DNA from: Prevotella sp.
Lineage (GTDB): Bacteria > Bacteroidota > Bacteroidia > Bacteroidales > Bacteroidaceae
Reading direction: 5' to 3'
Length of the DNA: 64,000 nt
Assembly: GCA_022775105.1 (NCBI GenBank)
Contig: JALFIX010000018.1
Location: forward strand, 1 to 64,000
In this document: positions 21,301-28,526 of the stretch, one piece after another
Numbering within the stretch: position 1 is the stretch's first letter
How the letters are laid out: every line of letters begins with the position of its first letter
The notes under the pieces: model-generated
Told to the model about the DNA's origin: nothing
Database searches by the model: none
Seen by the model: only the letters and a program-made list of their open reading frames with translations
Translations under genes and position numbers: made by a program

Positions 21301-21395
21301 CCGAGGGCAAGCACACCGAGAGTGGCGATGGCAATGAGCGTCATCGTCACGGCAATAGGTCGGTGGATAATATTTCGTAGCATAACTGCATTCAT
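18381..21395 (-). CDS. RND efflux transporter, inner-membrane subunit 1
   Basis: The 1004-residue protein has the full RND topology. The N-terminus is typical: TM1, then LMPDVDVPRIVVQMSAQGSSAREIE. TM4 reads GMIVDNAIIVIDN, so, as in its partner, the second acidic residue of the DD pair is replaced, here by Asn. Its start shares one base with the stop of the membrane fusion gene and its end overlaps the second RND gene by 4 bp, so translation is coupled. It should sit in the inner membrane and use the proton gradient, with the TolC-like and fusion proteins encoded just upstream. Confidence 0.9.
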   Translation of the reverse strand: MNAVMLRNIIHRPIAVTMTLIAIATLGVLALGRIPVSLMPDVDVPRIVVQMSAQGSSAREIEQSMVAPMRRQLSQVAGLKDIESSSRTDAGIITLTFSPGSDMSLLFIEVNEKIDRAMGFMPKGMERPKVMKIGALDIPAFYVDVTGGKPEQTSRLVSNVISKRLEQLPQVALVDYSGLTKAQISILPDAARAGVAGITNADIEKAISDNNIVLETLSVRDGIYRYNIHFDSQILSVRNIENIYITHNGRLLQLKDICKVEETAAVRKGIVESDGKNAITMAVIKQSDAQMSDLQQSVDTLMAQLTSDYPELHFAVTRDQTQLLSYSMNNLGWNLVLGIIMASMVLFVFIGGRRLPLLVAISIPLSLILTLLCFYLLDISLNIISLSGLILGVGMIVDNAIIVIDNILQKDSCNEHNVRQAVREVAMPMLSSVLTTCSVFVPLIFLSGTAGALFYDQAMGISIALFCSLAVATLVIPVYHFNFCRQCRPRTTKVNVMMVRWYEKGMRHTLRHPKTMIAIFAGSIIMVILLLPVIPKERMPETPHDDALVTIDWNAGIVAEENNRRVNETLNQVKEWVKASTTMVGGQEFMLSHTKNITGSEAVCYIKCDSPEDCDKAVERIKGYVSRHYPKAKVEAELAANIFDMIFSTDEPDLQIRMQKREGGRPEVAQTRMVTDSLQKRFPQTDIPRVSTETYIRFRTDAEQMAYYGVTYRQLYLRLKELLGANNIYEINSGGESVPVVVGNNTMDSATLLGNTITNDKGIDIPLEYLVKEVRSEDYKLLSANEDGEFSVIDIDRISERRAEKMMDYVGKITENTPVKASFRGGYFSSRLMIGELIMVLAVALLLLYFILAAQFESIIQPMIILLEVIIDVAMVMLALYVCGESLNIMSMIGIIVACGIIINDSILKVDTINRLYRQNLANGNKDNRQLLRAVMVAGHMRLKPIVMTSLTTVLAIVPLLHRGDMGSALQYPLSFAIIIGMSVGTLVSLFLVPLMYFIIYRKR

Positions 21396-22510
21396 TATTT
21401 AACTTTCACTTCCGTGTCATCCGCAAGATTGAGATTTCCCGAGGTGATGACAATGTCACCCTCACTTACCGTGGTGTTCTTCCGCTCGCATCCCGTAATG
21501 GCAAAGCTCGTGAGATTACTGTAGAGTATATCCACGTATGTCCATACCGCACGGCGGGTATCACGGTTATACACAAACACCACGTTATATCCGTCACGCT
21601 CCACAACTGCCTCCTTCGGCACCACGAACATTCCGCTTACAGAGTTCTCGATTATCACCCTTACGTTCATTCCGTCCAACAGTCTGCCGGATGTGTTTTT
21701 CACCCGAGCCTTGACCGTCACCAGTCCCTTGTCATCCACCGATGGATTTATTTCCGTCACCGCACCGGTTAACGACAATTCATTATCAACAAAGGGCGAC
21801 ACCTTTACAACAGTACCCATACGTACAGAAACAAGCTCAGCCTCCAGTATCTTGAACTCCACGTCAAAGAACGAGTCGTCTATCAGCGTACAGAACTTGT
21901 CGCCACGTTGGTGAGGTCTTGCCACGAGGTCGGCAATACGTCCGCTGAAAGGAGCTTTCAACGTACAGTCGTGCAGTGCCTGTTCGGCGGAACGCAGTGC
22001 AAACCGTGCCGAGTAATACCCCGATGTCACCTCCACCCTTTTCAACACGTCAGCCGGCACGTTGTCTGTATTTCCGTCATATCCCAGTCCTATGAGTTTG
22101 TCCTGCAGTTCCACCTTGGCCTTTTCGAGGTCGTGCTTGGCTTTCTCGAGTGCATCCTTTCTTTCACGGGTGTCGGCAACAGCCAATGTCGTTCCCTCAG
22201 CCACAAGTTGTCCGTTCCTCACGTTCACGCTTTGCAGTATCTCCCCCGCCTTCGGACATATAAGTTCCGCCCTACGCACAGCCCTCAGCTTTCCGTTGCA
22301 CAACACCTGCTTTTGGAATGTCTGTCGGCGAAACACCATAGTATCCACCTCCACGACTGCCTCCTCCCTCTCCAGATTACCCACCTCGTCCTTCCCGTCA
22401 GCCCTATCACCTTTGGCAAACGAATAAACGACATAAGCCAAACCTGCAATAACAGCAAGTACAATAACCGAAATAATAACTTTCTTATTGAACATCTTCT
22501 TTAACTTCAT
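21395..22510 (-). CDS. RND efflux membrane fusion protein (periplasmic adaptor)
   Basis: The 371-residue adaptor has one N-terminal membrane anchor (VIISVIVLAVIAGLAYVVYSF). A split lipoyl domain follows (GEILQSVNVRNGQLVAEGTTLAV ... CTLKAPFSGRIADL), with a helical hairpin of roughly 60-70 residues between the halves and beta-barrel and membrane-proximal domains after it. Adaptors of this type link the inner-membrane RND pump to the TolC channel. The spacing to the TolC-like gene is 18 bp, and the stop shares a base with the first RND start. Confidence 0.9.
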   Translation of the reverse strand: MKLKKMFNKKVIISVIVLAVIAGLAYVVYSFAKGDRADGKDEVGNLEREEAVVEVDTMVFRRQTFQKQVLCNGKLRAVRRAELICPKAGEILQSVNVRNGQLVAEGTTLAVADTRERKDALEKAKHDLEKAKVELQDKLIGLGYDGNTDNVPADVLKRVEVTSGYYSARFALRSAEQALHDCTLKAPFSGRIADLVARPHQRGDKFCTLIDDSFFDVEFKILEAELVSVRMGTVVKVSPFVDNELSLTGAVTEINPSVDDKGLVTVKARVKNTSGRLLDGMNVRVIIENSVSGMFVVPKEAVVERDGYNVVFVYNRDTRRAVWTYVDILYSNLTSFAITGCERKNTTVSEGDIVITSGNLNLADDTEVKVK

Positions 22511-22528
22511 TAACTTCCTTAACTTCCC

Positions 22529-23986
22529 TCACTCCAAAATATCACAGTTTCTCTCCCAATCGTACAGAGTCTCCTTCTGTATCAGATAGTAGTTGCTCCA
22601 GTATGACTTAAGCAGACTTATGTATTGCGACCTTGCGGCTTCCGCCTCCTGTTGTGCCGTGTTCAAGTCAGTCACGCTTACGGCACCCGTCTCAAATCTC
22701 CTTTTCGTGATGTCATATCTCTCGTCGGCAATGTCGAGTGCCCTAAGCGCATTTCGGCATTGCGACGCCTGGGCGTTATACTGCATGACACACATCCTCA
22801 GCGACTGCAGATAAGTCTCGTGCGACTGCTCCTCCCTGACCTTGGTAGCTTCGAGGTCAGCCTCAGCCATTTTCACCCTTCCCTTGCTCACTCCCCAGTC
22901 GAATATGGGCAATGACACCGTCAGGCCTATTATTTCATTGTCCTTGAGTCCGCTATACGCTCCCTTAAGAGTCTCCGCAGTCCTGTTGAATCCTATTTCA
23001 CCGCTCAGCTGCATCTGCAGTCCCTTGTTAGCCTTTGCCTGTGCAAGTGACTTGCGGGCTTCCAGTACGCTTATTTGCTGTTGCATATTGTGGCTTGAAT
23101 TGTCCAATGCCTTTGCCACCACGTCATTCACCGCTATTGCCTTGTCGCTTATGGTATATGGCGGCAGAAGTTCTATATCCTTGTAGTCAGCCATTCGCAG
23201 ATAGGAGAACAGGCTAAACTTGCAGTTGTCGAGCGTCAGCAGGTTGTTTGCCACTTCCACGTCAGCATTCAGTACCGACAGTTCGAGTTGCAATATCTCA
23301 CTTTTGGTTACAGTCCCAAGTTCATGTCGCTTCTTTGCTATTTCATACAGATACTCACGGTCTTTCTTGTTAGCCACGCTCTGCTTATACACCGACTGTG
23401 CCGACAGCACGTTGAAGAACAAGTTCACCACATGAATCCCCACATTCTCCATAGCCTCAAGGTATGCCCTCTTTGCCTGCTCATATTTCAGGGGTTCGGT
23501 CTTCTTTTGCCATTTCAGACTGTTGAATGCCCTCAGCGGTTGGGTGTAGCTCAATCTGACTGGGCGGCTGTTGTATGTGGTCTTGTCATAGCTGTATTGG
23601 TCGAGTTTATACAGGTATGACTGCACCGACAGCTTACCTCCGAGAGCCACGATATTCTGGTCGATTGACAACGATACGCTGTTGCTCATCGAGTTGTTCT
23701 CCACGTAAGATATTCGGCCATCGTCAAAGTTACGTGTCTCAACCATCGAGCGATCGAACTGTAGCAGGTTGCCATAGATATTAATCGAAGGCAGCAGCTC
23801 CGCCTTAAACGAGCGATAGCTCCAATACTGGCTCATATAGTTGAGCCGTGCCACCATAGCATCATACGATCTCTCCCGTGCCATAGCTATAGCGGATGGC
23901 AGGGATAGCGTGTTTTGTCCGAATGCACATAGAGCCACGACCCATACTATTATGATAAAAAAGCACTTATTCATTTTTTTCTTCAA
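22529..23986 (-). CDS. TolC-family outer-membrane channel protein
   Basis: The 485-residue protein starts with a signal peptide (CFFIIIVWVVALCAFGQ) and then has the duplicated TolC/OEP pattern: long heptad-like helices (SLAQAKANKGLQMQLSGEIGF, DLEATKVREEQSHETYLQSLR) and barrel strands. The N-terminal NTLSLPSAIAMARERS element is typical. Two starts are possible, 23986 and 23974; both lie inside or against the 3' end of the O-antigen-ligase-like gene (stop at 23967), so the pump genes are physically joined to the upstream genes without a gap for a promoter. Confidence 0.88.
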   Translation of the reverse strand: MKKKMNKCFFIIIVWVVALCAFGQNTLSLPSAIAMARERSYDAMVARLNYMSQYWSYRSFKAELLPSINIYGNLLQFDRSMVETRNFDDGRISYVENNSMSNSVSLSIDQNIVALGGKLSVQSYLYKLDQYSYDKTTYNSRPVRLSYTQPLRAFNSLKWQKKTEPLKYEQAKRAYLEAMENVGIHVVNLFFNVLSAQSVYKQSVANKKDREYLYEIAKKRHELGTVTKSEILQLELSVLNADVEVANNLLTLDNCKFSLFSYLRMADYKDIELLPPYTISDKAIAVNDVVAKALDNSSHNMQQQISVLEARKSLAQAKANKGLQMQLSGEIGFNRTAETLKGAYSGLKDNEIIGLTVSLPIFDWGVSKGRVKMAEADLEATKVREEQSHETYLQSLRMCVMQYNAQASQCRNALRALDIADERYDITKRRFETGAVSVTDLNTAQQEAEAARSQYISLLKSYWSNYYLIQKETLYDWERNCDILE

Positions 23987-25532
23987 TTATTTGTTTTGCC
24001 TCTTTCTTCATTTCTCTTGTAGCAGGAGACTTCACCTTTTCTTGAAAATTGAGTATTCTTGTTGCCATCGCCTTCATTCCCTTCCTGTCGTTGTTGTCTT
24101 TATACAGCAGCATGAGCTTGTATAACGGATAAAGCCTGTTGGGCATTATCATGTATGCTTTCCGATACATGGCCTCCGCCTTGTCATTCTGTCCCATTTG
24201 CTTATAGTTATTGCCTTGCAGCACATAAAACATAGGATCGTTGCTGATTAGGGTGCCTTTGCGCAACATGGCATTACTGTCGTTATATCTGCCTTGGACA
24301 GACAGCATCTTGCCGAAGTCGAAAAGGAAGTTGCGATTGTCTTCCAACAATGGAAGCAATTCGTAATAGTCGTTGGCAAAAGCCTTGTCGCTTATCCCGG
24401 CTATCATCCTATAGTCATCCTCTGCCTTCTTTTTTGCCATAGAATAATTCCACGGCAACAAAGCCAAAACCACCGATACAACGCCAACCATTGCCGCACT
24501 TATCCTGACACCCTTGTCATCCGTGGCGGAATAAGCAATGATTATAACCGCAACAATCTGATATTGCAATAGTTCAAAAGGATAGGAAAACAACGAGAAT
24601 ATCAGCAATGACAATAGTCCGTAAGCCAATGCCCGCGACTTATTCCACAGCGAACGGAATACAAGCAGCAGGATAGCAAGGCACAACGCAAGCCCCACAA
24701 CACCTTGCTCCACACCTGTCAGCAATAAATCGTTGAAGGCATATTCCAGCACGTCAATGTCTTTAGGGTCAAGCGCAAGTCCAGCGGCACTGAGTTCCGC
24801 CGTCTTTTCAGCGTATGAATGGAAAAAACAACCTATACCGCCACCTGTCAGAGGATTGTCCATAAGGCAATGTGCCGCTATGTAATTTACGGCAAGCCTT
24901 CCATGCGCCGAACCTGACTTGGCTATATACATCACGGCACAAGCCACAACTCCAGCACCCGCAAACCACCATATTCTCCGTCTTATCACATCCCAATAAA
25001 TCAGCATCAAACAAAAGGCTACAGAAAAGAGGGCAGCCCTGCTCCACGTTGAAGGAAGAATAACTGCAAAACACATAGTCAACAATTCCACCGCATGTCT
25101 CGATGTTACTCCTTTGTATATCACAATACCATCACCTGTTTCCTTCAGGTAATGGCATAACATCACAAGTGCTATGGCAAGACTTGCCGAATATGGCCCT
25201 GGATTAAGGAAAGTGCCAGTCATTGGGTAGAGATAATGATTGCTGCTGCCTTCCACCAACTGCATTATCCCATATCCCAATTCATACATCGACCACATAA
25301 TGATTCCCCACATCAAATACTTGCCCCTTATATGTGATGCCGTGAACACTATCCTTAGCGCGAGGTAGAGCGAAAGCATATATGTAGCCCCTGAAACAGT
25401 ATGATAGCAGGGATAACCCGTGGATGTCAACGCACTTGCCACCACATAGACATACCACAGGCATAAGCAAACATCTGTCATCGACAATCTGACGACAGCT
25501 CTGTTCTTTATTATGGTCAATACTTCGTTCAT
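23967..25532 (-). CDS. O-antigen ligase-like (Wzy_C) membrane protein with C-terminal TPRs
   Basis: The 521-residue polytopic protein has about 10-11 hydrophobic segments up to residue 360. The large loop contains NYIAAHCLMDNPLTGGGIGCFFHSYAE, the conserved H/G-rich segment of the WaaL/PglL/Wzy family. The last 140 residues contain TPR-like helices (YVLQGNNYKQMGQNDKAEAMYRKAYMI). Members transfer glycans or polymerise polysaccharides on the periplasmic side. Here no sugar genes are nearby; the neighbours are a signal peptidase and an export pump, so glycosylation of a protein or peptide (a PglL-like role) is one possibility. That is speculation from context. Confidence 0.75.
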   Translation of the reverse strand: MNEVLTIIKNRAVVRLSMTDVCLCLWYVYVVASALTSTGYPCYHTVSGATYMLSLYLALRIVFTASHIRGKYLMWGIIMWSMYELGYGIMQLVEGSSNHYLYPMTGTFLNPGPYSASLAIALVMLCHYLKETGDGIVIYKGVTSRHAVELLTMCFAVILPSTWSRAALFSVAFCLMLIYWDVIRRRIWWFAGAGVVACAVMYIAKSGSAHGRLAVNYIAAHCLMDNPLTGGGIGCFFHSYAEKTAELSAAGLALDPKDIDVLEYAFNDLLLTGVEQGVVGLALCLAILLLVFRSLWNKSRALAYGLLSLLIFSLFSYPFELLQYQIVAVIIIAYSATDDKGVRISAAMVGVVSVVLALLPWNYSMAKKKAEDDYRMIAGISDKAFANDYYELLPLLEDNRNFLFDFGKMLSVQGRYNDSNAMLRKGTLISNDPMFYVLQGNNYKQMGQNDKAEAMYRKAYMIMPNRLYPLYKLMLLYKDNNDRKGMKAMATRILNFQEKVKSPATREMKKEAKQIIEEKNE

Positions 25533-25543
25533 TCCTCGTTTTG

Positions 25544-26434
25544 TTAATTATCCATCAGAGACAGAAACACTCTGTCCTTGTTCAATTCGCCATCGCCCTT
25601 GTTTAAGGAATAGCTCAACCATCTCACGACTCCCACTATGTACTCCTCAGGCACCAATCCCCAGTATCTCGAATCATTGGAGTCACATACATTATCGCCC
25701 GCCATAAAATAATAGTTGTGGCTGAATGTATGACTTGTGAATTCCTTCCCGTTGATTTTTGCAGTATTGCTGTTCCAGTCGAAATCCACTTTTTCCCCCG
25801 TTTCCCATTCGAGCAACATCCTATATACACAAGCCTCCTTAGCCGTTATGGGAATTATGTCGCCTTTTCTCGGAATATATAGCGGTCCCATATTGCGAAT
25901 GGTCCACGGCAGATGTCCGTCGAACGGCATTGTGTATAATGCCTGACGCCATATCATACTGTCAGTCATTGCATGAAGGGCATTCTGCGCACTTTCCACC
26001 CCTAACACCCCCTTGTGGTTGTTGTTCCGATAATACCCTTCTTCAATGCTGATAGTGTCACCCGGGAGAGCCACGCATCTTTTCGCATATACATTATTGA
26101 TTATGAAATTAATCCTCCCGTCATGATGCGGAAAGTTGAACACGACAATATCATTTCGCTTCATCCGCCTCAGTCCCCTTAGCCTCCAGCTCCTCAGTTC
26201 GCCTCCCTTTAGGTCGAAATCGAAGTCGGAATAAATCCGCGCACCAACAATCGTCTTGTCAACAATCACCCTGTCGCCAGGCAACAAAGTGGGACTCATA
26301 GATTCCGTGGGTATGACAAACTGGTCGAACAGGAAGACCCTGCAAAACAACCATAATATATATATCAGCACAATTGTTACTGAAACATATATAAGCCATT
26401 TGAATAATTTGCCTACCACAGACATTATTTCCAA
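25544..26434 (-). CDS. lepB: Signal peptidase I (LepB family)
   Basis: The 296-residue serine protease is anchored by an N-terminal TM segment (about 13-31). The catalytic serine is S45 in PTESMSPTL and the general-base lysine is K118 in VYAKRCVALPGD. The C-terminal GDN.C.SNDSRYWGLVPEEYIVG box is intact. Bacteroidota usually carry their main lepB elsewhere; this copy sits inside an operon for exported proteins and a cysteine-rich peptide, and is therefore a good candidate for a dedicated processing enzyme (inference). It lies 11 bp upstream of the O-antigen-ligase-like gene and 25 bp downstream of the DUF4221-like gene. Confidence 0.92.
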   Translation of the reverse strand: MEIMSVVGKLFKWLIYVSVTIVLIYILWLFCRVFLFDQFVIPTESMSPTLLPGDRVIVDKTIVGARIYSDFDFDLKGGELRSWRLRGLRRMKRNDIVVFNFPHHDGRINFIINNVYAKRCVALPGDTISIEEGYYRNNNHKGVLGVESAQNALHAMTDSMIWRQALYTMPFDGHLPWTIRNMGPLYIPRKGDIIPITAKEACVYRMLLEWETGEKVDFDWNSNTAKINGKEFTSHTFSHNYYFMAGDNVCDSNDSRYWGLVPEEYIVGVVRWLSYSLNKGDGELNKDRVFLSLMDN

Positions 26435-26459
26435 CCTGATTAATCTCCCTCAATATTCT

Positions 26460-27578
26460 TTATGGCATAGGAGTTATTACATCAAAGACGAGGTTATCTT
26501 GAGCTTCTCCCAACAGATTGTCAACATAGACTATGATGCCTCGTGGAAAGACACACCATCCATGAAAATTGGAATATCTTTTTTCTTTCAAAGGGAACTC
26601 CCCGACCACATTGAAATCCTTGTCCATAAAAGAGACGTAAAGTTTTCTTGCGTCAACTACAGAATCACGGTCTTTATGTTTCTTTACATCTATGCCATCA
26701 AGTATGAATCTAACATACAATTCTACTTGAGGGATATAAGCCACATCAAAAAAGTGAACATTATTCCAAGCATATTCCAGCATCTCAACACTGTTAATAG
26801 ACCCCTTGTATGGATTGATCGTATTATCCATAAACTTAGATTCTGCCTTGTATTCTTGCTTCTCTCCTGTAGATAGTTCAATGGTTTGGATATTTGATTC
26901 GTATGGATAATTATATATTATCTTGTTGTTTGCAAATGAAACATTCGGATAGGTCATATAGCCGTACGAAGTCTTGCCGTTTCTGTTACAGGCAGCCCCA
27001 TCAAGCTCAACCTCCTTTACTATCTTCCTTTGCCTAAGGCTGTAATACTCCACAAAAAATCTGCCATTAACATCTACAGGATATAACAAACAATCATTGT
27101 CATACCATCCCATAACGGCGGTTTGCATTGCATAGTTAGCATTCAAGAAAACAGGTCTGTCTTCCTTGAATTTGTATAGCAATTTTCCATGGCTGTCAAT
27201 CAGATAAAAAGCTACTTGGTCATATATCCAAATAGAATCCCTACTGATAGGCATAACAGCAGTAGGCCTACCTAAAATACCATTTTCTCCATGATGCTCC
27301 AACTGTATCTTATTCAAGAACGTAGAGTCTGAAAAAATGTCCAACGCATGTGTTCTGTAGTTATATCCCATAATGGCAAGACTGTCGCAACATGGATATG
27401 AGCAACTTAAATAATAAGATTGCAAAAACTGTATAGAGTCCACTGGCTGTATATACTTGGAGGAAATCTCCAAGGAGTCTATTTTTGATGTATTTTTATC
27501 TGTAGTTCCAGACTTGTTACAAGAGAACATAACAAACACCACTAAAGCACAATGTAGATATAATAATTTTGGAGTCAT
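26460..27578 (-). CDS. DUF4221-like lipoprotein
   Basis: The 372-residue protein has a lipoprotein signal (LYLHCALVVFVMFSCNK, lipobox cysteine in FSC). The body shows repeating beta-strand blocks with aromatic and aspartate turns, consistent with a beta-propeller. It resembles DUF4221 and BF3164-type lipoproteins, which I recall as being found beside NVEALA peptide genes in Bacteroidota; the assignment is from recall and not from a search. Base composition is AT-richer than the pump genes, as in the following four genes. It starts 90 bp after the peptide gene, with a hairpin in the gap. Confidence 0.6.
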   Translation of the reverse strand: MTPKLLYLHCALVVFVMFSCNKSGTTDKNTSKIDSLEISSKYIQPVDSIQFLQSYYLSCSYPCCDSLAIMGYNYRTHALDIFSDSTFLNKIQLEHHGENGILGRPTAVMPISRDSIWIYDQVAFYLIDSHGKLLYKFKEDRPVFLNANYAMQTAVMGWYDNDCLLYPVDVNGRFFVEYYSLRQRKIVKEVELDGAACNRNGKTSYGYMTYPNVSFANNKIIYNYPYESNIQTIELSTGEKQEYKAESKFMDNTINPYKGSINSVEMLEYAWNNVHFFDVAYIPQVELYVRFILDGIDVKKHKDRDSVVDARKLYVSFMDKDFNVVGEFPLKEKRYSNFHGWCVFPRGIIVYVDNLLGEAQDNLVFDVITPMP

Positions 27579-27612
27579 ATATAATGTTTTTAGAAGTTAT
27601 TATGATGATATG

Positions 27613-27654
27613 AGGGGACATACTTTCATAAATTGATTTACGAGCATGTCCCCT
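27613..27654 (-). promoter_or_regulatory. Hairpin behind the NVEALA peptide gene
   Basis: AGGGGACAT (27613-27621) and ATGTCCCCT (27646-27654) form a perfect 9-bp stem with a 24-nt loop, 14 bp after the peptide stop codon. No T-tract follows on the minus strand. It may act as an mRNA stabiliser or attenuator giving more peptide mRNA than downstream mRNA. Confidence 0.5.
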
Positions 27655-27668
27655 TATTGGTAAGAGAT

Positions 27669-27920
27669 TTAACAATTTGTTTTTAAGCAACAAGTAGGGA
27701 ATGATGTATTTGATGAAAATACACATTCTGTGCCAGACGTATGGGCACAAGGAAATAATCGATAAATACAAGGCTTATCTCCAGCCGTTAACGCTTCAAT
27801 ATTCTCATTGAGCATAAGGTCTGCCGATGTTGTTGTCAATTTTAGAGTTTTGTAACTCGTGAATGCAGCCAATGCAAATAATGCAAAGACAGATAATAAC
27901 ATAAAATTTTTCTTTTTCAT
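27669..27920 (-). CDS. NVEALA-type cysteine-rich secreted peptide
   Basis: The 83-residue product from ATG 27920 has a basic start MKKKNF, a hydrophobic core (LLSVFALFALAAF), then NIEALT at 40-45, a variant of the NVEALA motif. The remaining 38 residues carry six cysteines (51, 58, 66, 77, 78, 83), enough for three disulfides. NVEALA peptides are a known Bacteroidota family of unknown function. The frame extends upstream to 27956, but that extension has no signal-like character and overlaps the region just after the preceding stop. The gene lies 22 bp after the CxxC lipoprotein gene and is followed by a hairpin. What the mature peptide does, whether signal, toxin or structural piece, cannot be told from sequence. 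Confidence 0.72.
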   Translation of the reverse strand: MKKKNFMLLSVFALFALAAFTSYKTLKLTTTSADLMLNENIEALTAGDKPCIYRLFPCAHTSGTECVFSSNTSFPTCCLKTNC

Positions 27921-27942
27921 TTTGATAAAAATTTGATTAATA

Positions 27943-28494
27943 CTATTTATAAACAATCACATTGATTAAACTGTCTATCTTTGGATTTTCAATTGGATTG
28001 CCAACAATTACGACACTGTCTTTTTCATCCAACAGAAAAGAATGATACATCCGCTCATCAGGCAAATGGGGATTGGCTTTCCTAAAAGCATAAGCTGTAT
28101 CCACATATACGGGGCTATCCAAGCCATTCGACTCAATTGATAGGTACGCATCTTCTATTTGTTCTGGCTTTGGTGCTACAATAAATACATGCTTCAACAT
28201 ACTGCCTTGCCTGCGTGCTTTCTTAATTGATTCGTTCCAAACAAACATTTTGTCTAATGTACATGGTGAACATGCAGAAGAATCAACATACACTACCATT
28301 CGATACCGTGGTTTCACACTATCCACAACTACCGTGTCGCCATACTTATTCCTACACCGCATCTCATCCACGCACAGTTTTATGGGTTGCGATTGCAAAG
28401 AGGAAATCTTCTCTTCGATGTCATGATTGTCTGAACATCCAACTAAAATGACACCACATACAATAGCATTGAATATACAAACAATAATCTTCAT
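27943..28494 (-). CDS. Thioredoxin-like lipoprotein with CxxC motif
   Basis: The 183-residue protein from ATG 28494 has a lipobox (GVILVGC, C20) and a thioredoxin-fold-like segment YRMVVYVDSSACSPC with C75-x-x-C78. That is followed by a helix and PVYVDTAYAF, as in TlpA or peroxiredoxin-like proteins. A longer frame begins at 28536, but it would put 14 unlikely residues before the signal peptide. A thiol oxidoreductase next to a six-cysteine peptide suggests that it forms or rearranges the peptide's disulfides (inference). A redox role could equally serve other envelope proteins. Confidence 0.65.
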   Translation of the reverse strand: MKIIVCIFNAIVCGVILVGCSDNHDIEEKISSLQSQPIKLCVDEMRCRNKYGDTVVVDSVKPRYRMVVYVDSSACSPCTLDKMFVWNESIKKARRQGSMLKHVFIVAPKPEQIEDAYLSIESNGLDSPVYVDTAYAFRKANPHLPDERMYHSFLLDEKDSVVIVGNPIENPKIDSLINVIVYK

Positions 28495-28526
28495 TTTATA
28501 TACTTTATAATTTGATATGTTATAAT

